Shown: piece after piece, positions 1 to 5,934 of the stretch
Layout of the letters: the number at the start of each line of letters is the position of its first letter
How positions within the stretch are numbered: position 1 is the first letter of the stretch
Assembly (NCBI GenBank): GCA_031379035.1
Contig: JANNEU010000107.1
Span: forward strand, 1 to 7,340
Direction: 5' to 3'
Source of the DNA: JABFRJ01 sp031379035
Lineage (GTDB): Bacteria; Pseudomonadota; Alphaproteobacteria; Rhizobiales; Hyphomicrobiaceae
DNA: 7,340 bases
Position numbers and translations under genes: made by a program
Notes under the pieces: model-generated
The model's database searches: none
The model's input: only the letters and a program-made list of their open reading frames with translations
Told to the model about the DNA's origin: nothing

Positions 1-197
1 ATCGCCAGCGCGTCGGAAATGATCTTGTGCGACGCGCGCCCCTTAAGGTCGGCGATGAACCCTACGCCGCATGCATCGATCTCGCGCGCCGGATCGAACA
101 GCCCTTGTTTGCGCGGGCGCTCTGTCGGCAGACCAGCCGGCGACACGGTCAGATCAACAGTCGGAAGATCAGCGCGCAAGAAAACAGGTTCGGACAT
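1..197 (-). CDS. gltB: Glutamate synthase large chain, N-terminal fragment (runs off the left edge)
   Basis: Reading the minus strand from the ATG at 197-195 gives 65 codons with no stop before the window ends. Residues 31-47 contain the pattern QGLFDP..E.DACGVGF, which is the conserved start of the class II glutamine amidotransferase domain of glutamate synthase. In this family the enzyme transfers the glutamine amide to 2-oxoglutarate to make two glutamates in the cytoplasm. Cys43 is the expected catalytic nucleophile; it becomes the N-terminus after removal of a propeptide, here 42 residues, a usual length for bacterial large chains. The start is supported by a GAGG (complement of 206-209) 8 nt upstream. 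The family is about 1,500 residues, so nearly all of the gene lies outside the window. The electron donor type (NADPH or ferredoxin) cannot be judged from this fragment. Confidence 0.93.
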   Translation of the reverse strand, partial: MSEPVFLRADLPTVDLTVSPAGLPTERPRKQGLFDPAREIDACGVGFIADLKGRASHKIISDALA

Positions 198-254
198 GAG
201 AGGTGCCTCGAAGTTCAGAGATGTCGGTACGCAGTTCTAGACAGCTAAGATCAC

Positions 255-278
255 AGGTGGCCGCAGGCAGGTGGCCGC
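255..278. repeat. Short tandem direct repeat, AGGTGGCCGC twice
   Basis: The 10-mer AGGTGGCCGC occurs at 255-264 and again at 269-278, a period of 14 bases. It lies 58-81 bases upstream of the gltB start codon, in the range where a promoter or regulator site could be. No known operator is recognised, and a chance repeat in G+C-rich DNA is possible. Confidence 0.5.
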
Positions 279-303
279 GCGCGGTTCAAACCGCCGCGTT
301 TTT
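278..303 (+). terminator. Possible intrinsic terminator hairpin upstream of gltB
   Basis: GCGGT (281-285) pairs with ACCGC (290-294) around a TCAA tetraloop. CGC (278-280) extends the stem with GCG (296-298), leaving C295 bulged, and five Ts follow at 299-303. The shape fits a rho-independent terminator reading on the plus strand, but there is no plus-strand gene upstream of it in the window. It may limit antisense transcription into this region, or be incidental. Confidence 0.3.
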
Positions 304-374
304 ACACGCTGCCGCCGCCGTGGCCAGACCCACCCAACTGTATCCGCACGAGTTATCGCTGACACTAAAAGCCC

Positions 375-400
375 GGCCAGTCTGAACCCTGGTTCTGGCC
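375..400. repeat. Bulged hairpin in the gltB-acetyltransferase intergenic region
   Basis: GGCCA (375-379) and GAACC (384-388) pair with GGTTC (391-395) and TGGCC (396-400), giving ten base pairs with a four-base bulge (380-383) and a two-base apparent loop. No T-run follows on either strand, so it is not a normal intrinsic terminator. Function unknown. Confidence 0.4.
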
Positions 401-639
401 ATCCTGTTCGGACCAGTAAAACGGGGCGAGACCTGCCAGCACATGCCGGACGCGAAAGCATCTCCAGCCAAACACTGCGCCGAGGGCTGGCCGGTCCAAC
501 CTAAAGAGTTGGGCGGCAGAGACACACTCGCGACCCGCGTGTTTGCGCCAGGCGATATAGGGCAACATAGCTGACCTTTTTTTGACTGGCTAGAACTTTT
601 GCATCACCGACGGCATAAATCCTGCCTGATTGTGTCGAA

Positions 640-1395
640 ATGGTCGCGCCGATGGACTTGAAAGCATTGCTCCCCGCAATCGAGGCCGCCGCCGTGCGCG
701 GCTGGCCGGCGTTAGAGATTGTGGCGGTCAATGGCTGGCTGTGGCGGCATGCGTCGGGCGCCTCGATCCGCGCCAATTCGGTGGCCGCGCTGGGCTACTC
801 CGGCACCGATCTCGACGCCAGCATCGACCGGATCGAACAGCTGGCTCAATCGCGCGGCGTCTCGGCCTGTTTCACGGTGTCGGACGTCTCAGAACCCGCC
901 GGCCTGGACGCCCGGCTGGCTGCCCGTGGGTACCTCCGTGACACCGATCACGTGACGATGGCCAAGTTGATCGCTCCTCGCACACCGCTGCCCAAAGGCG
1001 TCAATGTGGCCCCGAGGCCATCAACCGGCTGGCTCACCGCTTACCTCAGTGGCCTTAGTGAAGACCGCCGCTCGGTCGCGCCAGCCATCATCGAGCGACT
1101 ACCCAAGACGGCCGTTTACATCGGAGCGCGGGTCGGCCGGCGTGTCGTTTCAAGCGGGTTGACGATCCCCGATGGCCGCATCGCCTCTGTGCAATGCATG
1201 GCAACGCTACCGGATGTCCGGCGCCAAGGCGGCGCACAGAGCGTCCTACACGGCATCGAACACGTGGCGGGACACACCGGCCAGATCGCCCTCTATCTCC
1301 AAACCAGCGAAAACAACGCCGCAGCGCAGGGGCTCTACTTCCGCGCCGACTTCAGAATCATTGGCCGTTACCATACCCGGACGAAGGCGCTTTGA
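640..1395 (+). CDS. GNAT-family N-acetyltransferase
   Basis: This 251-residue protein has a recognisable GNAT fold in its C-terminal half. Residues 184-206 form motif A, the acetyl-CoA pyrophosphate-binding segment: a beta strand, then R194-R-Q-G-G-A199, matching the family pattern Q/R-x-x-G-x-A. Residues 225-240 form motif B, with the usual asparagine (N225/N226), a leucine-tyrosine pair (232-233) and an aromatic residue near the end. The N-terminal half (1-110) looks like a degenerate second GNAT-like domain, common in two-domain members of this family. Such enzymes transfer an acetyl group from acetyl-CoA to an amine; the substrate cannot be deduced. The start is uncertain: ATG 640 and ATG 652 (four codons in) are both possible and neither has a clear Shine-Dalgarno. 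The gene stands alone and ends 13 bases from a convergent small reading frame. Confidence 0.85.
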   Translation: MVAPMDLKALLPAIEAAAVRGWPALEIVAVNGWLWRHASGASIRANSVAALGYSGTDLDASIDRIEQLAQSRGVSACFTVSDVSEPAGLDARLAARGYLRDTDHVTMAKLIAPRTPLPKGVNVAPRPSTGWLTAYLSGLSEDRRSVAPAIIERLPKTAVYIGARVGRRVVSSGLTIPDGRIASVQCMATLPDVRRQGGAQSVLHGIEHVAGHTGQIALYLQTSENNAAAQGLYFRADFRIIGRYHTRTKAL

Positions 1396-1408
1396 GCCGT
1401 GCGTCCTC

Positions 1409-1600
1409 TCACCAGGCACGCCCTGCCCGTGCCAGTTCCTTGGCCGGCTTGCTGTCGAGCAACTGGAAGGCATTGCGGACGCCAGCCGGCTTGCTCGTTG
1501 TATCGCGCGGAACAACCAGCGGGATCGAAACCAGCACGCACAGCAGGAACGCCAGCGTATCGCGATGGGCGGTCGAGCGAAGGGCGGTTGCGCGGGTCAT
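1409..1600 (-). CDS. Possible small hypothetical protein with one membrane segment
   Basis: A 63-residue minus-strand frame starts at ATG 1600-1598 and ends in TGA at 1411-1409. Residues 15-30 are strongly hydrophobic (TLAFLLCVLVSIPLVV), following a short basic N-terminus. This fits a single membrane helix or an uncleaved signal anchor, with a charged, lysine/arginine-containing tail. About three quarters of its codons end in G or C, as expected of real genes in this G+C-rich DNA. A weak GGAA lies roughly a dozen bases upstream of the start. It is convergent with the acetyltransferase gene. I recognise no family, and it could still be a chance open frame in a stretch that otherwise has no gene. 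Confidence 0.4.
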   Translation of the reverse strand: MTRATALRSTAHRDTLAFLLCVLVSIPLVVPRDTTSKPAGVRNAFQLLDSKPAKELARAGRAW

Positions 1601-1715
1601 GGCACTTAGTTCCAGGTAGCGGTTGCGAGCGGTTGCTCATCTGACCCTCACCATGCAGCCCAACGCGCGCCGCCGCAGTTCCCGAAGAAACATCGAACGG
1701 ACGTTGTGATTTGCC

Positions 1716-1744
1716 TTGAGCGGGGCATCGCGTGCTACGCTAGC
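1716..1744 (+). promoter_or_regulatory. Weak promoter candidate ahead of the transporter cluster
   Basis: TTGAGC at 1716-1721 resembles a sigma-70 -35 box. TGCTACGCT at 1733-1741 resembles an extended -10 element, though spaced only 14 bases away; GCTAGC at 1739-1744 gives 17-base spacing but matches poorly. It lies about 70 bases upstream of the permease start, where a promoter for the cluster would be expected. The rest of 1601-1812 shows nothing else I can name. Confidence 0.25.
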
Positions 1745-1812
1745 GGCGTGGGTGTCAGACCCAAGGCTCTGGCCCCATTGCGCAACGCCAAAACCAAGAA
1801 CCACCGCACCGC

Positions 1813-2697
1813 ATGACCGTCGCGACGCCAATCCTAGAAAGCGCCATCACACACACGGGCGAAAGTCCGGCGCGGCGCGCGTGGTCGCGGCTGCTGGCAC
1901 GCAAGACCGCCGTCGTTGGCCTCATACTGGTGGTCACGCTGATCGCTCTCGCCGTCTTCGCCGATGTCATCGCGCCTTACGATCCCAACAAGCAAAGCTG
2001 GACCCTGCTACGCAAACCACCGTCTGCCGCGCACTGGTTCGGTACCGACGAATCGGGCCGCGATCTGCTGAGCCGCGTCATCTTCGGCGCACGTGCGTCG
2101 CTGCTGGCTGGTGTCGTGTCGGTCCTGATTGCGATCTTAATTGGCGTGCCGCTGGGCCTCATCGCGGGCTATCGCGGCGGTTGGGTGGATACGATCATCA
2201 GCCGCATCACTGACGCGATGCTGGCCATCCCATTTCTCATCCTCGCCATCGCCATGGCGGCCTTCCTCGGACCATCCCTGCGCAATGCCATGATCGCGGT
2301 CGGCCTCGCCAGCACACCGGTGTTTGTGCGCTTGACGCGTGGGCAAGTCATGGCGGTGAAGACCGAGGACTACGTCGAAGCGGCCCGCGCCGTCGGCAAT
2401 CCCGGTTGGCGCGTCGCCGCACGCCATATCCTACCCAACATTCTTCCGGCCCTGCTGGTGCAGGCGACGGTGGCGATCGCTGCGGCCATTATTGCCGAAG
2501 CGTCACTATCATTCCTCGGCCTCGGCCAACAGCCGCCGGCACCATCCTGGGGTTCAATGCTCAACGTCGCCCAGCGCTTTCTCACCAACGCCCCGTGGAT
2601 CGCCATCTGGCCGGGCCTAGCCATCTTCCTCGCCGTTCTTGGATTCAATTTGCTCGGCGACGGCCTGCGCGATGCGCTCGACCCAAAGGAGCGTTGA
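1813..2697 (+). CDS. ABC transporter permease, oligopeptide/dipeptide (OppC/DppC) type
   Basis: The 294-residue protein is an inner-membrane permease of the binding-protein-dependent class. Residues 32-52 are the first membrane helix (OppC_N region). Residues 75-98 hold the family hallmark, with F76-G-T-D79 then E80-S-G-R-D, matching the LGTDxxGRD pattern of OppC/DppC. Further membrane segments lie near 97-118, 134-152, 157-172, 208-232 and 262-285. The cytoplasmic EAA loop that contacts the ATPase is at 189-212 (E189-A-A...G195...LP). Length is normal for DppC. The ATG at 1813 has no obvious Shine-Dalgarno, but the next in-frame Met is far inside the protein. Family members import peptides, nickel or other solutes as DppB-DppC heteromers with one or two ATPases; none of those partners is next to it. 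One base separates its stop from the next gene. Confidence 0.92.
   Translation: MTVATPILESAITHTGESPARRAWSRLLARKTAVVGLILVVTLIALAVFADVIAPYDPNKQSWTLLRKPPSAAHWFGTDESGRDLLSRVIFGARASLLAGVVSVLIAILIGVPLGLIAGYRGGWVDTIISRITDAMLAIPFLILAIAMAAFLGPSLRNAMIAVGLASTPVFVRLTRGQVMAVKTEDYVEAARAVGNPGWRVAARHILPNILPALLVQATVAIAAAIIAEASLSFLGLGQQPPAPSWGSMLNVAQRFLTNAPWIAIWPGLAIFLAVLGFNLLGDGLRDALDPKER
2686..2691 (+). promoter_or_regulatory. Shine-Dalgarno of the MoaD/ThiS-like gene
   Basis: AAGGAG sits inside the end of the permease gene, 7 bases before GTG 2699. It is the reason for preferring that start over GTG 2708, which has only a GAGG (2696-2699) 8 bases ahead, and over the upstream ATG 2639, which would overlap the permease by 59 bases. 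Confidence 0.6.
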
Positions 2698-2698
2698 G

Positions 2699-2944
2699 GT
2701 GGCCCATGTGACGTTCATCACCCAGCTGCGCCAACACACTGGTGGCGTCGCCAGCGTCGATGTCGAGGCCACGAGTGTGCAGCAGCTGCTGCGCCTCTTG
2801 AGCGAGAGATTTCCCGAACTCGCACCGCATCTCGACGCCGGTGTCGCCATCGCCATCGATGGGCAGATCTACCAGGACGCCCTGTTTCAGGACATCGGCA
2901 CCGACAGTGACGTCCACCTGCTGCCGATGATTGCAGGCGGCTAA
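2699..2944 (+). CDS. MoaD/ThiS-family ubiquitin-like sulfur-carrier protein
   Basis: With the GTG start at 2699 the product is 81 residues, a normal MoaD/ThiS length. The pattern fits the beta-grasp fold: an N-terminal strand (VTFITQL, 4-10), a helix with the signature spacing SVQQLLRLLSERFPEL (26-41), a strand with IAIDGQIY (51-58), and the C-terminal LLPMIAGG. The terminal Gly-Gly is the functional end of these carriers. In the family it is adenylated by an E1-like enzyme (MoeB/ThiF) and converted to a thiocarboxylate that donates sulfur. The sequence differs from housekeeping MoaD and ThiS and resembles the orphan members annotated only as MoaD/ThiS family. No molybdopterin or thiamine genes are nearby. 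It starts one base after the permease stop and so is probably translationally coupled to it; its role within a transport cluster is unknown. Confidence 0.88.
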   Translation: MAHVTFITQLRQHTGGVASVDVEATSVQQLLRLLSERFPELAPHLDAGVAIAIDGQIYQDALFQDIGTDSDVHLLPMIAGG

Positions 2945-3000
2945 GCGCGCCGCTTGACCGCGCCTCGGCCCGCCCCCCATGATCGTCTATCGAGGGACCC

Positions 3001-3005
3001 GGGAG
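3001..3005 (+). promoter_or_regulatory. Shine-Dalgarno fixing the start of the substrate-binding protein
   Basis: GGGAG lies 6 bases before ATG 3012. An upstream in-frame ATG at 2979 has no comparable site and would put 11 polar residues before the signal peptide, so 3012 is preferred. Confidence 0.65.
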
Positions 3006-3011
3006 CCAATT

Positions 3012-4007
3012 ATGACCAGACCGTTTTCGCATGCTGTCGTGGGTGCGCTGATGCTTATCGGCGCCGTTGCCCCAGCGCATGCCGAAGCCACATCGCTGCG
3101 TGCCGCCAAGCAGTTCGGCCTGGGCTACGTGCAGTACATGATCATGGAAGATCAGAAGCTCGTCGAGAAATACGCAAAGGCCGCAGGCCTCGGCGATATC
3201 ACCGTCGATTGGAACACATTCCGTTCGTCCGATGTCATGAACGATGCGCTGATCTCCGGCGCCGTCGATTTCGTTTCGCTTGGCATTCCCGGTCTGATCA
3301 CCATCTGGGACCGCACCAAGGGTAATCTCGGCGTCATGGCCGCATCCGGTCTCAACGCGTTGCCGCTCAACCTGATGGTGCGCGGCGACATCAAGAGCCT
3401 CAAGGACTTCAAACCCGAGCACAAGATCGCGCTACCGGCGGTCAAGGTCTCCAACCAAGCCATTCTGTTGCAGATGGCCGCTGAAAAAGAATGGGGCCCC
3501 GGCAATCACACCAGGCTCGATTCCAACACCGTCAGCATGGCGCACCCCGACGCCACCATCGCCATGGTCGGTGGCAACCAGGACATTATCGCCAACTTCT
3601 CGTCCATCCCGTTCCAAGTGCGGCAGGCAAAAGCCCCCGGCGTCAAGAAGCTCACCTCATCGACAGAGATTATCGGTGGGCCGTTTACGTTCAACGTCGT
3701 GGCCACCACTTCAAAGTTCCGCGCCGATAACCCCAAACTCTACAAGGCGTTTCTCGATGCGCTGAAAGAAGCCACCGCGCTGGTCAATGCCGACAAGCCT
3801 AAAACCGCTGAGATCTATGCGCGCGTCTCCAAAGACAAAACACCCGCCGAGGATATCATTGCGCTGCTGTCGGACCCGGAGAACCAGTTCACCACCAAGG
3901 TTGCGCCCGTCGACAACTTCATCGGCTTCATGGTCCGCACCGGTAATTTCAAGAACAAGCCGCAGACCACTAAGGAACTGCTGTTCCCGGAGGCTGAGCT
4001 GCAATGA
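3012..4007 (+). CDS. ABC transporter substrate-binding protein, NitT/TauT (NMT1/SsuA-like) type
   Basis: The 331-residue product begins with a classic Sec signal peptide: basic residue R3, hydrophobic core 8-20, and an AHA cleavage site after residue 24, so the mature protein is periplasmic. The body follows the two-lobed type II binding-protein pattern. A strand with DWNTF leads to a segment where ligand-dependent sensing is described in relatives (ALISGAVDFVSLGIPGL), then a hinge region with SLKDFKPEHKIALP and a second lobe. In the family these proteins capture small anions or organic solutes such as nitrate, taurine, sulfonates or pyrimidine precursors. The ligand here cannot be told from sequence. 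Normally an SsuC-type permease and SsuB ATPase accompany it; here the nearest permease is of the unrelated OppC type. Its TGA overlaps the next gene's ATG (ATGA, 4004-4007). Confidence 0.88.
   Translation: MTRPFSHAVVGALMLIGAVAPAHAEATSLRAAKQFGLGYVQYMIMEDQKLVEKYAKAAGLGDITVDWNTFRSSDVMNDALISGAVDFVSLGIPGLITIWDRTKGNLGVMAASGLNALPLNLMVRGDIKSLKDFKPEHKIALPAVKVSNQAILLQMAAEKEWGPGNHTRLDSNTVSMAHPDATIAMVGGNQDIIANFSSIPFQVRQAKAPGVKKLTSSTEIIGGPFTFNVVATTSKFRADNPKLYKAFLDALKEATALVNADKPKTAEIYARVSKDKTPAEDIIALLSDPENQFTTKVAPVDNFIGFMVRTGNFKNKPQTTKELLFPEAELQ
3989..3993 (+). promoter_or_regulatory. Shine-Dalgarno of the aldolase gene inside the preceding gene
   Basis: GGAGG lies 10 bases ahead of ATG 4004, within the last codons of the binding-protein gene. 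With the ATGA stop/start overlap it indicates coupled translation of the two genes. Confidence 0.55.
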
Positions 4008-4768
4008 CCGGGACTTCTCTGCGTCAGCGCTGCATGGCGGGCGAGACTGTTCTCGGCGCGATGATTTTTGAATTCTTCACGCCGGGCATTGCCCGCATCG
4101 TGAAGAACGCCGGCGCCGAGTTTATTCTCTACGACATGGAGCACGGCGGGCTGAGCCTGGAGCAGTTCAAGACGCAGGCCGCTATCGCGAGCGGGCTCGG
4201 CATCGCGCCGATGATACGGGTACCGCGCGGCGAATATCAGTTCCTCGCCCGCGCGCTCGACCTTGGCGCACACGGCGTCATGATCCCGATGGTTGAAAGC
4301 GCGGCGCAGGCACGCTTGATCGTCGAAGCAACCCGCTATCCACCGCTTGGACGTCGCGGGGCGGCCTTTGGCTTTGCGCATGATGGCTACGGGCAGGCAA
4401 CGCCCTTGCAAACCATGACGGCCATGAACGCGCGCAATCTGGTGATTGCCCAGATCGAAACCGAGCGCGGACTTGCCGAAGTCGAGGCGATTGCCGCGGT
4501 CGACGGCATCGATTGCCTCTGGGTTGGGCACTTCGACCTGACAAATTTTCTTGGCATTGCCGGTCAGTTCGAGCATCCCCTCTTCGTCCATGCGCTCGAC
4601 CGCATCGTCGCCGCCGGCCGTACGCATAAGAAAGCGCTCGGCTTCATGGCGTCAGACGCCAAAGCCGCCAAAGTCTTCAAAGCCCGCGGCTTCCACATGC
4701 AGGCAACAGGGACCGACATGGGGCTACTCACCGCCGGCATACGCGGGATATTGGATGCGCTCCGGTAG
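4004..4768 (+). CDS. HpcH/HpaI-family class II (metal-dependent) aldolase
   Basis: The 254-residue TIM-barrel protein has the length and motif order of HpcH/GarL-type 2-keto acid aldolases, which reversibly cleave hydroxylated 2-oxo acids to pyruvate plus an aldehyde. His47 in Y-D-M-E-H-G matches the catalytic base, and Arg72 in IRVP matches the substrate-carboxylate arginine. The conserved GAHGVMIPMVE segment is at 88-98. Glu152 in QIE and Asp178 in GHFDL match the two metal ligands. The usual proline in the GPxDL motif is His176 here, with T180-N-F-L-G following; I infer a distinct subgroup rather than loss of function, since every catalytic and metal-binding position is kept. The gene overlaps the binding-protein gene by 4 bases, suggesting that the imported solute, or a breakdown product of it, is the aldolase substrate. 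That link is inference. Confidence 0.9.
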   Translation: MTGTSLRQRCMAGETVLGAMIFEFFTPGIARIVKNAGAEFILYDMEHGGLSLEQFKTQAAIASGLGIAPMIRVPRGEYQFLARALDLGAHGVMIPMVESAAQARLIVEATRYPPLGRRGAAFGFAHDGYGQATPLQTMTAMNARNLVIAQIETERGLAEVEAIAAVDGIDCLWVGHFDLTNFLGIAGQFEHPLFVHALDRIVAAGRTHKKALGFMASDAKAAKVFKARGFHMQATGTDMGLLTAGIRGILDALR

Positions 4769-4831
4769 CACTCCGTCCAAACGCCGGATGAGGCGACCCG
4801 CGCCCCGCACTGTGAGGCCGACCCTCGCTCC

Positions 4832-4854
4832 GCCATCGGGATGGCTAGATTTTT
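4832..4854 (+). terminator. Possible intrinsic terminator of the transporter-aldolase cluster
   Basis: GCCAT (4832-4836) and ATGGC (4841-4845) form a five-base stem with a CGGG loop, followed by TAGA and then five Ts ending at 4854. It lies about 65 bases after the aldolase stop. The stem is short and the T-run is offset, so it is a weak candidate. Confidence 0.35.
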
Positions 4855-4867
4855 GAGGTTTCAGGTT
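4849..4867. repeat. Solo relic of the inverted-repeat sequence found beside tsf
   Basis: GAGGTTTCAGGTT at 4855-4867 matches 12 of 13 bases of 5901-5913, which is the outer end of the left inverted repeat plus two flanking bases, in the same orientation. The preceding GATTTT (4849-4854) also occurs before the other copy (5890-5895), separated there by four or five extra bases. The similarity beyond the repeat core suggests a shared origin rather than chance, but it is short. Confidence 0.45.
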
Positions 4868-4873
4868 GCGGCT

Positions 4874-4912
4874 CAAACAAATCTCCCCGCCTGCAGCGAG
4901 CATGCGGGGAGA
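4874..4912 (-). terminator. Intrinsic terminator of tsf
   Basis: Nine bases at 4882-4890 (TCTCCCCGC) pair perfectly with 4904-4912. TGC (4892-4894) pairs with GCA (4900-4902) inside, leaving an AGCGA loop. Read on the minus strand, the stem is followed by TTTGTTTG (complement of 4874-4881). It lies 31 bases past the tsf stop codon, so it marks the end of the rpsB-tsf transcript. Confidence 0.8.
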
Positions 4913-4943
4913 CTCAATGGACGGCCGTGTCAGACCTGAGTGC

Positions 4944-5864
4944 TTACGCGCCGCCGGCTTTTTTGACTTCGTCGGCGAAGTCTTCGACTGGCTTCTCGAT
5001 GCCTTCGCCGAGCGCGTACCGCACGAAGCTGGCGATGGTGACGGGCGCGCCAACCTTGCCTTCGGCATCCTTCAACGCCTGACCGACGGACTTGCCGTTG
5101 TCGTGGATGTAGGGCTGATCGAGCAGACAATGTTCCTTGGCGTAGCTCTTGAGGCTCGACTGGAAGATCTTTTCCAGCACCTCAGGCGTTTTGCCCTGGT
5201 TCTTTTCGGCGAGAATGGCCTTCTCACGCGCAAGCACGTCTGCGGGCACGCCAGCGATATCCAGCGCAATCGGGTTTGTTGCCGCGACGTGCATGGCGAT
5301 CTGCCGGGCGAGCTCGTTCAGCGAGGGCTTGTCGCCCTTGCTTTCAAGCGCGACCAGCACGCCTATCTTGCCAAGGCCATCGGCGACTTTGTTATGCAGA
5401 TAGTCGGCAACCACGCCATCGGTGACTTTCGCCACAGCCGTGCGGCGTGCCGTCATGTTCTCGCCGATGGTGGCGACCATTTCCTTGACGGTATCTTCAA
5501 CCGTCAGCTTAGAGCCGGGATAGGTCATGGCGTTCAGTTTGGCGATGTCGCCACCAGCGGCTGGCGCAATCGACGCGATACCGCGCACCATGTCCTGGAA
5601 CTTGTCGTTGCGCGCGACGAAATCGGTTTCAGAATTGATCTCGACCAGCGCGCCCACGTGGCTGCTGATTGTTGCGCCAATCAAACCTTCGGCAGCAACG
5701 CGGCCGGACTTTGAACCCGCCTTGATGATCCCCTTCTTGCGCAGGAAATCGATCGCTTCTTCAATGTTGCCCTTGGTTTCTCCAAGTGCCTTCTTGCAGT
5801 CCATCATGCCGGCACCAGAGCGCTCGCGCAGCTCTTTCACCATGGCGGCTGTGATATCGGTCAT
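4944..5864 (-). CDS. tsf: Translation elongation factor Ts
   Basis: The 306-residue product is EF-Ts, the cytoplasmic guanine-nucleotide exchange factor that releases GDP from EF-Tu during translation. The N-terminal UBA-like domain carries the signature LRERSGAGMMDCKKAL (12-27). The core begins with the T80-D-F-V83 motif, whose Asp-Phe pair inserts into EF-Tu near the nucleotide-binding Mg2+ site. The two-subdomain core follows, with HVAATNP and a late segment containing KSVGQALKDA. Length is typical of alphaproteobacteria. ATG 5864-5862 is preceded by AAGGGA (complement of 5873-5878) at 8 bases. It follows rpsB on the same strand, the usual bacterial order, but 475 bases separate the two genes, most of them an inserted element. 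A strong terminator follows. Confidence 0.98.
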   Translation of the reverse strand: MTDITAAMVKELRERSGAGMMDCKKALGETKGNIEEAIDFLRKKGIIKAGSKSGRVAAEGLIGATISSHVGALVEINSETDFVARNDKFQDMVRGIASIAPAAGGDIAKLNAMTYPGSKLTVEDTVKEMVATIGENMTARRTAVAKVTDGVVADYLHNKVADGLGKIGVLVALESKGDKPSLNELARQIAMHVAATNPIALDIAGVPADVLAREKAILAEKNQGKTPEVLEKIFQSSLKSYAKEHCLLDQPYIHDNGKSVGQALKDAEGKVGAPVTIASFVRYALGEGIEKPVEDFADEVKKAGGA

Positions 5865-5902
5865 CGGTTAGGTCCCTTTCGGGTGGAGAGATTTTCGAAT
5901 GA

Positions 5903-5934
5903 GGTTTCGGGTTCTAGGTTTCAGGTTTCAGGGA
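5903..5934 (+). repeat. Left inverted repeat of the IVS-like cassette
   Basis: This 32-base arm consists of an outer GGTTTCGGGTT (5903-5913), a variable middle of 8 bases, and an inner CAGGTTTCAGGGA (5922-5934). The two outer blocks match the other arm exactly and the middle matches at 4 of 8 positions. It is built of GGTTTC(A/G)GG-type units and contains the stop codon (5914-5916) of the four-helix-bundle gene. Confidence 0.85.

Larger units (their letters stand above)
198..639. other. Intergenic region between gltB and the acetyltransferase gene; no convincing gene
   Basis: About 440 bases separate the divergent gltB and acetyltransferase genes. The open frames here are short, overlap on both strands, have arginine/proline/alanine-rich translations without recognisable motifs, and lack good ribosome-binding sites, so I call none of them. 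The region must contain the gltB promoter (minus strand) and probably the acetyltransferase promoter (plus strand). The only plus-strand promoter-like string is a weak CATAAAT at 614-620, and I see no convincing -35 box at the right spacing. Specific structures seen are a 10-bp tandem repeat (255-278), a hairpin followed by five Ts (278-303) and a bulged hairpin (375-400), listed separately. Confidence 0.6.

Noticed and set aside
281..294. GGTTCAAACC string resembling a tRNA T-loop
   Set aside because: No acceptor, D or anticodon arms can be found around it, and it is better explained as the tip of a hairpin followed by a T-run.
2639..2698. Upstream ATG start for the MoaD/ThiS-like gene
   Set aside because: It would add 20 residues encoded inside the permease gene that do not belong to the family fold, whereas GTG 2699 has an AAGGAG at good spacing.
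2979..3011. Upstream ATG start for the substrate-binding protein
   Set aside because: It lacks a good Shine-Dalgarno and would place 11 polar residues in front of a complete signal peptide that starts at ATG 3012.
2718..3422. Minus-strand open frame of 234 codons
   Set aside because: It runs antisense to the MoaD/ThiS-like gene and the binding-protein gene, has no recognisable domain, and its composition reflects the opposite strand's codon bias.
3815..4627. Minus-strand open frame of 270 codons
   Set aside because: It is antisense to the binding-protein and aldolase genes, both of which have clear motifs and signals on the plus strand.
4866..5714. Long plus-strand open frame of 282 codons antisense to tsf
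   Set aside because: It lies almost wholly opposite the unmistakable EF-Ts gene and its translation matches nothing I recognise. Long antisense frames are expected opposite G+C-rich genes with strong third-position bias.
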